Source: Closterium sp. Naga37s-1 (taxonomy: Eukaryota; Streptophyta; Zygnematophyceae; Desmidiales; Closteriaceae). Taken from it: 64,000 bases of DNA. The notes under the pieces were generated by a model. That model was given only the letters and a program-made list of their open reading frames with translations. It was not told the DNA's origin and made no database searches. Of the stretch, positions 23,166 to 33,900 are shown piece by piece (position 1 is the first letter of the stretch; every line of letters begins with the position of its first letter). The stretch covers positions 36,040-100,039 of the forward strand of contig CANJKZ010000082.1 in assembly GCA_947471745.1 (NCBI GenBank), read 5' to 3'. The translations under genes were made by a program, and so were the position numbers.

Positions 23166-26100
23166 AGCAGGCAGCGCGCCGCGCGGGTAGCGCGCCCCGC
23201 AGGCGTCGCGCCCCGCGGGTAGCGCGCCCCGGAGCGCTTTAGTGCCAGAAAATAAATAAATTAATTAAACCCTAAAAGGGTGGTTTAGGGTGGGGGCCTG
23301 CAACTGTCGCCCGCGTTCCTGCTTGCCGGACGACCTGCACAGTTGCCTACATCCCGCAGCCGTCAGTACTGCAGCCCCTACTGTCGCACGTACTTTCCAC
23401 TGCCAGTGGCTCTACTAGCGGCAACCGACAGCCGCACTTACGGTCTCTAGCTCCGGCCGTTCCTACCTCCAGCCAGCCCTAGCTCGCCGTTTCTAGCTCC
23501 AGCCAGTTGTGCTCCAGCCGTTCTAGCTCCAGCCGTTCTCGCTCCAGCCGTTCTCGCTCCTCGCTCGTAATTCAGTTTGCTCCGTGCTCCAGCCGTTCCT
23601 CGCCTAGTTTCACCTGGCGCTCCTAGCTTAGTTCGCTCCCTGCTCCAGCAGTTACTCGCCTAGTTTCACCTGCCTCCTAGTTGTTCTCGTTTTTCACTGC
23701 AGCCGTCCCTAGCTCCTGTCGCTCCTAGCCTGCCGCTCCTGCACCCCGCTAGCTTTTATCATGGAGTCCACTAGGGTTCTCCAGCAGCAGGGACAGCACC
23801 AGCGGCCGTTTCAGCAGTGGCTTCCGCAGCAGCAGGTGCGCCCTCAGCAGCTGTGGCGCCCTCAGCAGCCGTGGGGGCCTGGTGGTTCAGGTCGCGTTGG
23901 CTGCAGCAGCGGCCCAGCCAGCTTGGGGGCTCGTCGCGGTGGCCGCGACGTCGGCCCCTACCAGTACCGGATCCTGACCGGCCCTGGTGCTGGCACTACC
24001 TGCTGGCGTTCTGACCACTCTGCACAGCGCTGCTACAGCCGCCTCGACGACCTTTACCGTGAGCGTTTTGGGCCTGAGTCGGCTCCCCCGATCTGGCCCG
24101 GTCTGTTTCGTAGTGGTTACCCTGTGTTTGATATGTCTATGGATGCTGTTTATTCTGTCACGTACGGATCTCTTGGCTTACGTGTGCCTAGCTTAGGACC
24201 TTTGCCTGTTGCTAGTGTTGGTACTTGTGCTTTTAGTGTAGGTGCTTGTGTAGTCACTAGCCCAGCCGTGACGACTGTTGTTGCGTCGCTCTCCTTCACG
24301 CTGGACTCCGGCGCGTCTCAGTGCTTCTTCCGCGACCACACCACTGTCACACCTGTTTCGGCTCCAGTCCCAGTTGCCGTGGCTGATCCTACTTCAGGAC
24401 CAGCAGTTGCTCGCAGCTCGACCACCCTCCCGTGCCCAGCTGTCCCCTCTGGTTTCCTCACTGGTCTCTACATCCCCTCGTTCTCTCGGAACTTGGTGGG
24501 TGTTGGATACCTTCAGGACCGGGGGATCACAAGTCACTTTTCATGCGCACGGGAGGACTGCGATCTGTACCGAATTTTCCACCGGGGCAGTTCTTGCCAC
24601 GTTCACCAGAGAGCCCCACTCAGGTCTCTTCGTCCTGCACACTCCGCCCCCGGAGGTAGCTGCGTCTGGTCAGGTTGCTTCGTCCCCCCCGGTAGCAGAG
24701 TCCGGTCAGGTTACTGCATCCCCACCGGTTGCTGTGTTCAGTCAGGTTGCTGTGTCTGGTCTAGTTGCTGCGTCTTGCTCGTGTCGGTCTTTCACCCACC
24801 GGACCGTCTTGTGGCACCACCGTCTTGGCCACGCGTCAATCCCCCGCCTCCGCACTATGGCTAGTCACCGTCTTGTCTCAGATCTCCCTCGCGTCTTCCC
24901 GTCGCTCCCTCCCTCGCCTGCGCCGCCGTGCACTCCTTGCGTCGCCGGCCGTCTTCGTGCCAGTCCGCACTCCTCCTCCCTTCGTCCAGCCACTGCTCCC
25001 TTCCAAACACTCCACTTGGATGTCTGGGGCCCTGCACCTACGCAGGGACCTGAGAGGGAGCGCTACTTTCTGGTGGTCGTCGATGACTTCTCCAGGTACA
25101 CCACATTGTTTCCTCTCGCGAAGAAGTCCGAGGTGACTTCTACGCTGATCCGGTGGCTTCTAGCCACTGAGGGCACTCGTGGCCGTCGTGTCTCCTGTCT
25201 CCACTCTGACCGTGGGGGTGGGTTTCGCTCAGGCATTCTTGCCGGATTCTGCGGCGAACAGGGCATCGTACAGTCCTGGACGCTGCCGGAGTCCCCACAG
25301 CAGAATGGGGTTGCTGAGCGCCGCATTGGCTTGGTCATGGACATCGCCCGCACGTCCATGATTCATGCCCGTGCGCCCCATTTTCTGTGGCCCAACGCGG
25401 TTCGCTACGCCGCTCACCAGCTGAACCTCCAGCCGCGTGTCTCGCGGCCAGAGGCTTCATCGACCAGTCTTTGGACCGGGTCCACTGGTGTTGGTTCAGC
25501 TTTTCGTGTCTGGGGCTGCCTTGCGCTTGTCCACGACACCTCTGCGGACAAGCTCTCGGCTCGCGCCGTCCCCTGTGTCTTCCTTGGTTTCCCGGTAGCC
25601 TTGGCCGACTGGTCCTTTTACCACCCGCCCCTCCACCAGTTCCTAGACTCCCGTGACGTCCGGTTCGACGAGTCAGTGTCCTACTACACCCGGTACCCCT
25701 GTCGAGGTCTCCCAGTTCCCCCTCCCCCCCTTTTCCTCGCACCCTCTCTTCCCCCTGCTCCCGCTCCTCCGGTACCCCCACCCCCCCTTGGTCCTGCCCC
25801 GTCAGGTGTGTCTCACGCTATCCTTCTACCCTCGGTCGCGCGTCAGGTAGCGTCTCCCTCCCCGCAGTCCTCCTCACAGTCCCCTCAGCAGCCTTCGGTA
25901 CTTCCGCGACAGGCTACTGTGGACTTGGTTGGTGTTGGAGCTGGAGGTGCAGCCACTGGCGGTACTCGGTCCGGGGGTGCTTGTTCGAGGGGTGCTGGAG
26001 TTGGAGGTGCTGGCGCAGGTGGCGCTAGCCCTGGGGGTGCTGGAGCTGGAGGTACTGTCACTGGAGGTGCTAGTCCTGGGGGTGCTGGAGCTGGAGGTGC

Positions 26101-27610
26101 TGGCGCGGGTGGCGCTAGCTCTGGGGGTGCTGGAGCTGGAGGAGATCTGGAGGAGATCTGGCTCTGGGGGTGGCGACTTCTCTACTGCGTTTCTCCAGGG
26201 CCGACTACACGAGGAGATCTGGCTGCGCCGCCCTCCTGGCTTCACTGACACCTTCCCACCTGGGACCCAGTGGAGCCTGAGACGGCTAGTCTACGGTCTC
26301 CGCCAGTCGCCCCGTGAGTGGCACGACACTCTTCGCTCCACGCTTCGTGACCTTGGGTTTCGTCCTTCCTCTGCCGACCCGTCGCTGTTTGTTCGCACTG
26401 GTTCTACTCCTTTCTTTATACTAGTGTACGTCGACGACTTGGTCTTTGCCACAGCAGACAGGGCAGCTCTGGCTCAGGTGAAGTCCGAAGTGCAGAAGAG
26501 ACACAAATGCACTGACCTAGGTGAACTGCAGCGCTACCTTGGCCTGCAGATCACCAGGGACAGAGCCGCTCGCACCATCACACTGACTGAGTCACACATG
26601 GTGCAGCAGGTACTTCGGCGGTTCGACTTCCAGTTCTCCACCACACAGCTCACACCTCTTGCTGTTGACCACAGACTCACTTGTCCCTTCCGGACGAGCC
26701 TTTTGAGTCCAGTGGTCCCTACGCAGAGCTGGTGGGCTGCCTCATGTACCTGATGACTTGTACTCGGCCGGACCTCGCTTTTCCCCTCAGCATCCTTTCT
26801 CGCTTTGTTGCGACTGGGAGACACCGTCATGTCCACTGGACAGCTGCTGTGAGGGTGGCGAAGTACCTGGCGACTACATCAGGCATGGGGCTTGTGCTTG
26901 GAGGGACTCAGCCAGTGGCGTTGACTGGTCACTGCGACTCTTCCTATGCTGACGACGTGGAGACTCAGCGCTCGACTCAGGGTTACTGCTTCAGTCTGGG
27001 AGCTGGTGCTATGTCGTGGAGGTCTACACGGTCGTCGTCTGTGGCTACTTCCAGTGCAGAGGCAGAGATCTACGCCGGTGCTATGGCGGCACAGGAGCTT
27101 TGCTGGTTGACCTTCTTGCTCGCCGACCTTGGTGAGCGGCCTCGCTCTGCACCGACCTTGTACGCTGACAACAAGGCCATGATCCTCCTCTGTCGAGAGC
27201 CTCGACTGGAGAGCAGAGTGAAGCATATTGACGTGAGGTACTTCCTCCTGCGAGAGCTGCAGCGACGCGGACAGGCACGCCTGGACTTTGTGGCCTCAGA
27301 GGCCAACACTGCAGACGTCTTCACCAAGGCCTTGGCGCTTGGTGACCACCACAGGTTCAGTGTGCAGTTGGGGCTTGTTGAGGTAGGCCCTCGGTTGCTG
27401 TAGACTTGTTGCTTGCTCTGCTTGTTGTGTTTTCCTATATATATCCTAGTGACCTCTTGAACTGGCCTTGTGGCCGCTTGCTTGTGCTCGGAATTTGTGT
27501 GGTGTCCTTGAGATCCACCCTGAGCTTGCTTTGCTTCTTGTCTTGACTGGTCTTGTGACCGTTTGTCTGCCTTGCTTGTTTTGATGCCCCTCACTTAGCC
27601 TATGGGGGTG

Positions 27611-27690
27611 TGTCAAATGTTGATGTTTGTGATAGGCTGTAGTGAGGTGCTCATTAGTGAGTACAAACATGTTAGGGTTTCCTAGAGGCT
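27611..27690 (+). repeat. 3' LTR of element D, incomplete
   Basis: Starts TGTCAAATG right after the purine tract CCTATGGGGGTG. Likeness to the F LTR stops near 27690, where unique DNA begins. Confidence 0.6.
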
Positions 27691-28188
27691 TCCAGAGTCA
27701 TCGCATGGTTTTCGTTCGCGCGGGCGGGAAATCTGAACCGTCGCATACATTCGTAACCAGTTTCCCGCCAGATTCCCCCCACCATTGTAAAATTTACCAA
27801 ACATATCTTCCCTGCTATCGAACAGGGCCGATGAGTTCACCCTGCTATCGAACAGGGTCTAGATCTGTTTTGTCGGCTGGCTGACGTGTTCAAACTGAAA
27901 CAAGCCTCGCGGGTCAGACAGCTGTAGGAATTTCAAAATTTGCTTCTATGTGGTGTTTCTGAAACACCGTGATACAAGCCGTTCAAAGGGAGTGGAGTGT
28001 GGTACGAAGCTGGATCAGGCCGTATTTGCGAAATGTGCGAATTCCGCTGGGAGTTTCGCTGGCGCGGCTGACTCTCCATCACAAGAATGGAGGCAGATTC
28101 ACCTTCCCCTCGTCACCCAAACGCGACTGAGTAGCGCGAATGGAGGGCAATAAGGATCATTCGCTCATTGAAGTTCCACGCTATACCA
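27691..28188. other. Unique spacer between elements D and E
   Basis: No gene was recognised. It holds two direct copies of the imperfect palindrome CCCTGCTATCGAACAGGG (27810-27827 and 27840-27857). It ends at TACCA, the target duplication of E, so it originally continued straight into 38721. Confidence 0.5.
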
Positions 28189-28314
28189 TGTCAGAATGAG
28201 AGAAGTGTTTGAACTAGCAACATTGGGAGTACAAGTAAGAAAACCTAGAAACTGTACCCCCTAAGGCTAAACCCACTATAGCCTACACAACACAAACATA
28301 TACAATGTTTGACA
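28189..28314 (-). repeat. Left LTR of element E
   Basis: 126 bp, TGTCAGAATGAG to TTTGACA, beside the polypurine tract. Confidence 0.92.
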
Positions 28315-28921
28315 CACCCCCATAGGCGAAGTGGGAGACAACCAGATGGTCTCAAGACCAGTCAAAGCAAAGCAAAGCAAAACAAGCTCAGGGTGGATCT
28401 CAAGGATACCACACAAATTCCGAGCACAAGCAAGCGGTCACAAGACCAGTTCACATGCAGTTTCATAATATAACAAGAGGTACAGTGATCACAACCTAGC
28501 AAGTGTAAGCATGCAGGTATATATATAGAGATCACAGTACAAGCAGAGTCAGGAAGTAAGCAAGTGAGGCACAGTAGGCACAAGGCCTAGAACAGTACAG
28601 AAACGCTGATGATCACAAGGCTGAAGCGCCTTGGTGAACACATCAGCAGTGTTGGCCCGAGTGGCCACGTAAGCAAGACGAAGCTGACCACGCTGCTGCA
28701 ACTCTCGAGCAAGGAAGTAGCGCAGAGCGATGTGCTTCGTTCTGTGCTCCAGTCTGTGCTCCTGACACAAGGCAATCATGGCCTTGTTGTCGACGTACAG
28801 AACTGGAGGAGAACGAGGCGGCTCTCCAAGGTCAGTCAGTAGGTAGGTGAGCCAGCGTAACTCCTGTGCAGCCATGGCCCCTGCGTAGATCTCAGCCTCA
28901 CAACTGGAGCTGAGAACAGAA

Positions 28922-29139
28922 TGTCAGAATATGTTGTTTGTGTAGCCTGCAGTGGGGTACTCAATAGTGAGTACAGCCCCTTAGGGTTTGCTATTTGTAT
29001 CTTGCTGCTTGCTAGTCAAATCATTCCCTTTCTCAATTCTGTTCCTGCACACAACTCTCGCTCGTACTTGACGCCTCGTCCTAGTCTTCCTGTGGCCTAG
29101 GCTACTAAGCCTAGGCCCGACTACTTAGTATGTTTGACA
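28922..29139 (+). repeat. 5' LTR of element F
   Basis: 218 bp, TGTCAGAATATG to GTTTGACA, followed directly by TGGTATCAGAG. Confidence 0.93.
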
Positions 29140-29364
29140 TGGTATCAGAGGGCGGCATGTCTGCCGCCTTCCTGTGTATGGGCCCACCACCCGCTTCCGC
29201 TGCCGTACTGTCCGCCGCGCGCCCCGTGGTGCGCGGCGCCGAAATTAGGGTTTCTGCCCGCCGTGCGCTCGGGACGCGTGGCGGCTTACCCCTCCGTGGC
29301 GCCCGTCGTGGCGCCCGTCGCTTCTACTGCTACCGGGGGCCCGCGCGGCCTCCCCTCCTGTCGC

Positions 29365-29700
29365 CCGTCGTGGCGACCACGGGGGCTCGCGCGCGGTCCC
29401 CTCCCGTCGTCCGTCGTGGCGACCACGGGGGCCCGCGCGGCCTCCCCTCCCGTCGTCCGTCGTGGCGACCACGGGGGCCCGCGCGGCCTCCCCTCCCGTC
29501 GTCCGTCGTGGCGACCACGGGGGCCCGCGCGGCCTCCCCTCCCGTCGTCCGTCGTGGCGACCACGGGGGCCCGCGCGGCCTCCCCTCCCGTCGTCCGTCG
29601 TGGCGACCACGGGGGCCCGCGCGGCCTCCCCTCCCGTCGTCCGTCGTGGCGACCAAGGGGGCCCGCGCGCGGTCCCCTCTCGTCGCCCGTCGTGGCGACC
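29365..29700. repeat. 46-bp GC-rich array in element F
   Basis: About seven copies of a 46-bp unit containing CGTGGCGACCACGGGGGCC and GCGCGGCCTCCCCTCCCGTC. Open frames of 240-380 codons on both strands result from it. Confidence 0.85.
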
Positions 29701-30710
29701 ACGGGGGCCGCGCGGCCTCCCCTTCCCGTCGCCCGTCGTGGCGCTCCGGGGGGGCCCGCGCGGCGCCCTTCCCGTCGCCCGTCGCGGCGGCTCTGGGGGC
29801 CCGCGCGGCGCCCTTCCCGTCGCCCGTCGCGGCGGCCCTGGGGGGCCGCGCGGCTCCCTTTCTCGTCGGCCGTCGGGGCGCCCTGGGGGCCGCGCTCTTC
29901 CCCCCCCCCCCCCCTTCCTCCTACCTTCACCTGCAGCGGCCGCCCCTGGAGCCGCCCCTGGAGCAGCCAGCACCTGCAGCAGCCGCCCCTGGAGCAGCCC
30001 GTGCCTGCAGCAGCCGCCCCTGGAGCAGCCCGCACCTGCAGCAGCCCGCACCTGCAGCAGCCCGCGGCCCGTCCCTGCAGCCCGTCCCGTCCCCCCCCCC
30101 CCCCGTGCTGCCCATTGCTCCCATTCCGCCGTGCGTTCCGCGGTGGTGGGGGTGTGGGGTGGCGAGCATGGGGGTGACCGGTGTGGGTAACCTGAAGCTC
30201 CTCCTCCTCCTCCGTCTCCCACTGCTGCAGCTGCCGCTGAGGGGGGTGGGTGTGTGGGAGCCGAGGGTTTAGGGTTTATGGGGGGTGATGTGGGAGTGGA
30301 GCTAGGGGTGAAACTGGGGGTGTGTGTAGGGGGGTGTGGGCCAGTTGGGGGAGGTTGAGTGGAGGCAGCCGTCGTGTCGTCCGCAGCACCTGTAGTCCGG
30401 GGCGCTGTCCTGGTAGCCCAGAGAGCCTGCTGCGTCTGTCGCCCGTGGGTCCGTTGCTCCTGTAGCTCCTCGTAGCCCGTGAGCCAGTTACTCCAGTAGT
30501 CCGGGGCGCTGTCCCGGTAGCCACTGTGCCAGCAGCTCCTGTTGCCCGTGTGTCTGCAGCTTCAGCCGTCGTCTCCCATCTTCTCTCCTCTCACAGTCCC
30601 TCCTCCTCCTCACTTGCCCGCTGTGACTACCACTAGCTTTGCTTATAATTGTGAACTACTGCTATGCTTGCTCATTGTGCTGATTACACCCCACTTTGGC
30701 TATGGGGGTG

Positions 30711-30928
30711 TGTCAGAATATGTTGTTTGTGTAGCCTGCAGTGGGGTACTCAATAGTGAGTACAGCCCCTTAGGGTTTGCTATTTGTATCTTGCTGCTTG
30801 CTAGTCAAATCATTCCCTTTCTCAATTCTGTTCCTGCACACAACTCTCGCTCGTACTTGACGCCTCGTCCTAGTCTTCCTGTGGCCTAGGCTACTAAGCC
30901 TAGGCCCGACTACTTAGTATGTTTGACA
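30711..30928 (+). repeat. 3' LTR of element F
   Basis: 218 bp, identical by eye to the 5' LTR; preceded by the purine tract. Confidence 0.93.
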
Positions 30929-33900
30929 CAGAAGACGAGCGGGTAGACCACCAAGAAACAGAGCCGGAGCCAAGGCTGAAGGTGTAACCCTGTGACGACC
31001 GCTGCGTAGTCAAGTCGTCAGCCCAAGAAGCGTCAGCGTGACCAGTGAGGACAACTCGAGCCCGTCCTCCAAGCACAAGCCCCATGCCCGACGTACTACA
31101 CAAGTAGCGCAACACCCTCTTAGCAGCATCCATGTGCTCCTTCCGGTGACGGCCAGGAGCGACATAGCGTGCTAGGATGCTAAGAGGGTATGCAAGGTCA
31201 GGTCGAGTGCAAGTCATCAGGTACATGAGGCAGCCCACAAGCTCTGGGTACGGGCCACTCGGCTCTACGGACTCGTCCGAAGGTGAGCTGAGAGCGAGTG
31301 ACCGGTAGGCAGAGGAGTGGACTGAGGCGAGGAGTACGTGAAGCGGAAGCGCTGAAGGACCTGCTGCACCATGTGTGACTGAGTCAGGGTAATGGTGCGC
31401 TGTGCTCTGTCCCGGGTGATCCGCAAGCCAAGATAGCTTGTCAGCTCACCCAGGTCTATGCACGTGTGTCTCTTCTGCAGCTCCGACTTCACGTGGGCGA
31501 GTCCCTCAGTGTCAGAAGTAGCAAAGACCAAGTCGTCTACGTACACGAGAACGTAGAACGGCGGCAGAGTGGTGTCGCTGCGTAGAAATGGCGACGGGTC
31601 AGCAGTAGAAGGAGCAAACCCAAGAGCAGCAAGAGTAGTCCTCAGTGTGTCGTGCCACTCACGGGGTGCCTGACGGAGACCGTAGACTGGCCGCCGGAGG
31701 CTCCACTGGGTACCAGGAGGAAACGACCCAGTGAAGCCAGGTGGGCGGCGCAGCCAGATCTCCTCGTGCAGGCTGCCCTGTAGGAAAGCAGTGCTGAAGT
31801 CAAGAGAGTGGAGCTCGTAGTCACGCTGAGCGGCGACGTGCAGCAGAACCCGAAGAGTGGTCATCTTCGGGGTAGGGGAGAAGGTCTGGAAGAAGTCAAC
31901 TCCCTCTCGCTGACTGAAGCCTCGTGCAACGTAACGCGCCTTGAAGACAGGCGGAGAACCCGGCGGCCACTTCACCCTGAAAATCCACATGCCACTGATG
32001 ATGTTCGCCCCAAGCGGGGGAACCTCGTCGACGTAGGTGCCTGTGGACTTCCAGGAAGCCATCTCTGCGTCCATGGCTGTCTGCCACTGAGAGGAGTAGG
32101 GACCCTCTATCGCCTCTGCGTAAGAGCGCGGGGTCGGGATGTCTGGTGCATCCGGGTCTCCCTCAGGGGCAAGCAGCATGGACACGAGATGAGGTAAAGC
32201 AGCGGCAAAGCACTCAAACTCCTCCTGTCTGTCCTCAAGGACGTCCGTGCCAAGAGCACACTCACCCCCGAAGGACGGAGGACAGACAGACTCAGACTCA
32301 TCAACAAGACTAGCGGCGTAGTCTAGACGACAGGCGGCAGCAAAGTCAACAAGCTCAGCGACTAGAGCAGACGCAGCAGAGGACTCAAAGGTAGGGTCAG
32401 TGACAACAGTGGCGAGGAAACGCGTGACAGTAGGACTGGCAGCACGAAGGGAGTCAGACTCCGGGTCCGGACCGTCAAGAAGAGAGGACGCAGGAGGAGA
32501 CGGCAGAGGGACACGCTGTGGAGCAGTGGAAGGACGCAGAGTCATATAGTGAGTGCCAGGGACAGGAGGAGGACGCTGACGCGGAACACGACGACCAGTG
32601 CGAACAGCGCGAACAGGCGACTCAGGACGAGACTCAGGCGACGCAGGACGAGACTCAGGTGACGCAGGACGAGACTCAGGCTCACGACGCTCCGTAAGAC
32701 CTCTAGTCGGTCAAGAGTAAGGAGAAGGACCAGGCAGTGGAGAGGCTGGCTGTAACTGCGACTGCGACTGGACAGGCAGTGGACTCAGTAAGGGAGGAGT
32801 AGGACCAGTAGAAGGCGGGAGGCCAAGAACCTGCTGGAGGAGCGGAACGTAGTACGGCCGCGGCCGCGCAGCGCCTCCAGAAACAGCAGAGACAGCACCA
32901 GTACCATCAGCGCCAGGGTCTCCAGCTACAAATCCCGCAGCACCACCAGCTGCAGCACCTCCAGCACCTCCAGCTCCAGCAGCACCTCCAGAAGCAACAG
33001 CTCCAGCACCTCCAGCTCCAACTCCTGCAGCACCACCAGCCTCAGCAGCTCCAGTACCTCTAGTACGAGCACCTCCGGGACCAGCGGCTCCAGCACCTCC
33101 AGCAGCTCCAACACCAGCAGGACCTCCAGCAGCGCCAGTACCTCCAGTACGAGCACCTCCGGGACCAGCGGCTCCAGCACCCCCAGCAGCTCCAACACCA
33201 GCAGGACCTCCAGCAGCGCCAGTACCTCCAGCACTAGCACCTCCAAGACCAGCGGCTCCAGCAGCTCCAGCACCAGCAGCACCTCCAGCAGCTCCAGCTC
33301 CAGAAGCACCTCCAGTAGCAGGCCCCGTAGCTCCAGCAGCACGGCGACAGCGCCGAGCGTACCACTCACGCAGCCGCTGTGGAGAGAGGGGCTCCCGCCG
33401 TGACGGGACACCCGGAGGACCTCCAGACTCAGCACGCTCAGGCTCAGCACCCCCAGACTCAGCACCCCCAGACTCAGTACCCCCAGGCTCCACACGCTCA
33501 GGCTCAGCACCCCCAGGCTCCGCACCCTCAGACTCAGCAACCCCAGGCTCAGCACCCCCAGGCCCCGCATGTGCTGAAGTCAAGAGAGTGCAGCTCGTAG
33601 TCGCGGTGAGCAGCTATGTGCAGCAGTACCCGAAGAGTGGTCATCTTCGGGGTGGGAGAGAAGGTCTGAAAGTAGTCAACTCCCTGCCGCTGACTGAAGC
33701 CACGAGCCACGTAACGCGCCTTGAAGACAGGCGGAGAACCCGGCGGCCGCTTCACCCTGAAAATCCACATGCCACTGACGATGTTCGCCCCAGGCGGGGG
33801 AACCTCGTCGACGTAGGTGCCTGTGGACTTCCAGGAAGCCATCTCTGCGTCCATGGCTGTCTGCCACTGAGAGGAGTAGGGACCCTCTATCGCCTCTGCG

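Larger units (their letters stand above)
22580..27690 (+). mobile_element. Ty1/copia element D, old and broken
   Basis: Plus strand. A GC-rich leader (22580-23230) is followed by a Gln-rich Gag-like start at 23761, a Cys/His knuckle (about 24000), protease (about 24290), pre-integrase and integrase (about 24780-25620), a Gly/Ala linker (about 25900-26160), RT and RNase H (about 26170-27400), a purine tract, and a 3' LTR beginning TGTCAAATG at 27611. Its LTR resembles that of F in the part GTGAGTACA...TTAGGGTTT. No 5' LTR or target duplication was found, so the left edge is approximate. Several breaks. Confidence 0.82.
28922..30928 (+). mobile_element. Non-coding LTR element F nested in E, very young
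   Basis: 2.0-kb element on the plus strand inside the RNase H part of E. The two 218-bp LTRs (28922-29139 and 30711-30928) are identical by eye; the target duplication CAGAA flanks it (28917-28921 and 30929-30933). Primer site TGGTATCAGAG follows the 5' LTR and the purine tract TATGGGGGTG precedes the 3' LTR. The interior has a 46-bp GC-rich array and CTGCAG-rich units but no gag, protease, integrase or RT. It resembles the non-autonomous LARD/TRIM class and would depend on a copia element's proteins. It looks structurally whole. Confidence 0.93.

Noticed and set aside
29130-30272. Arg/Pro-rich frames of 240-380 codons on both strands in element F
   Set aside because: They arise from the GC-rich 46-bp array; no ATG-initiated conserved domain and equal openness on both strands.
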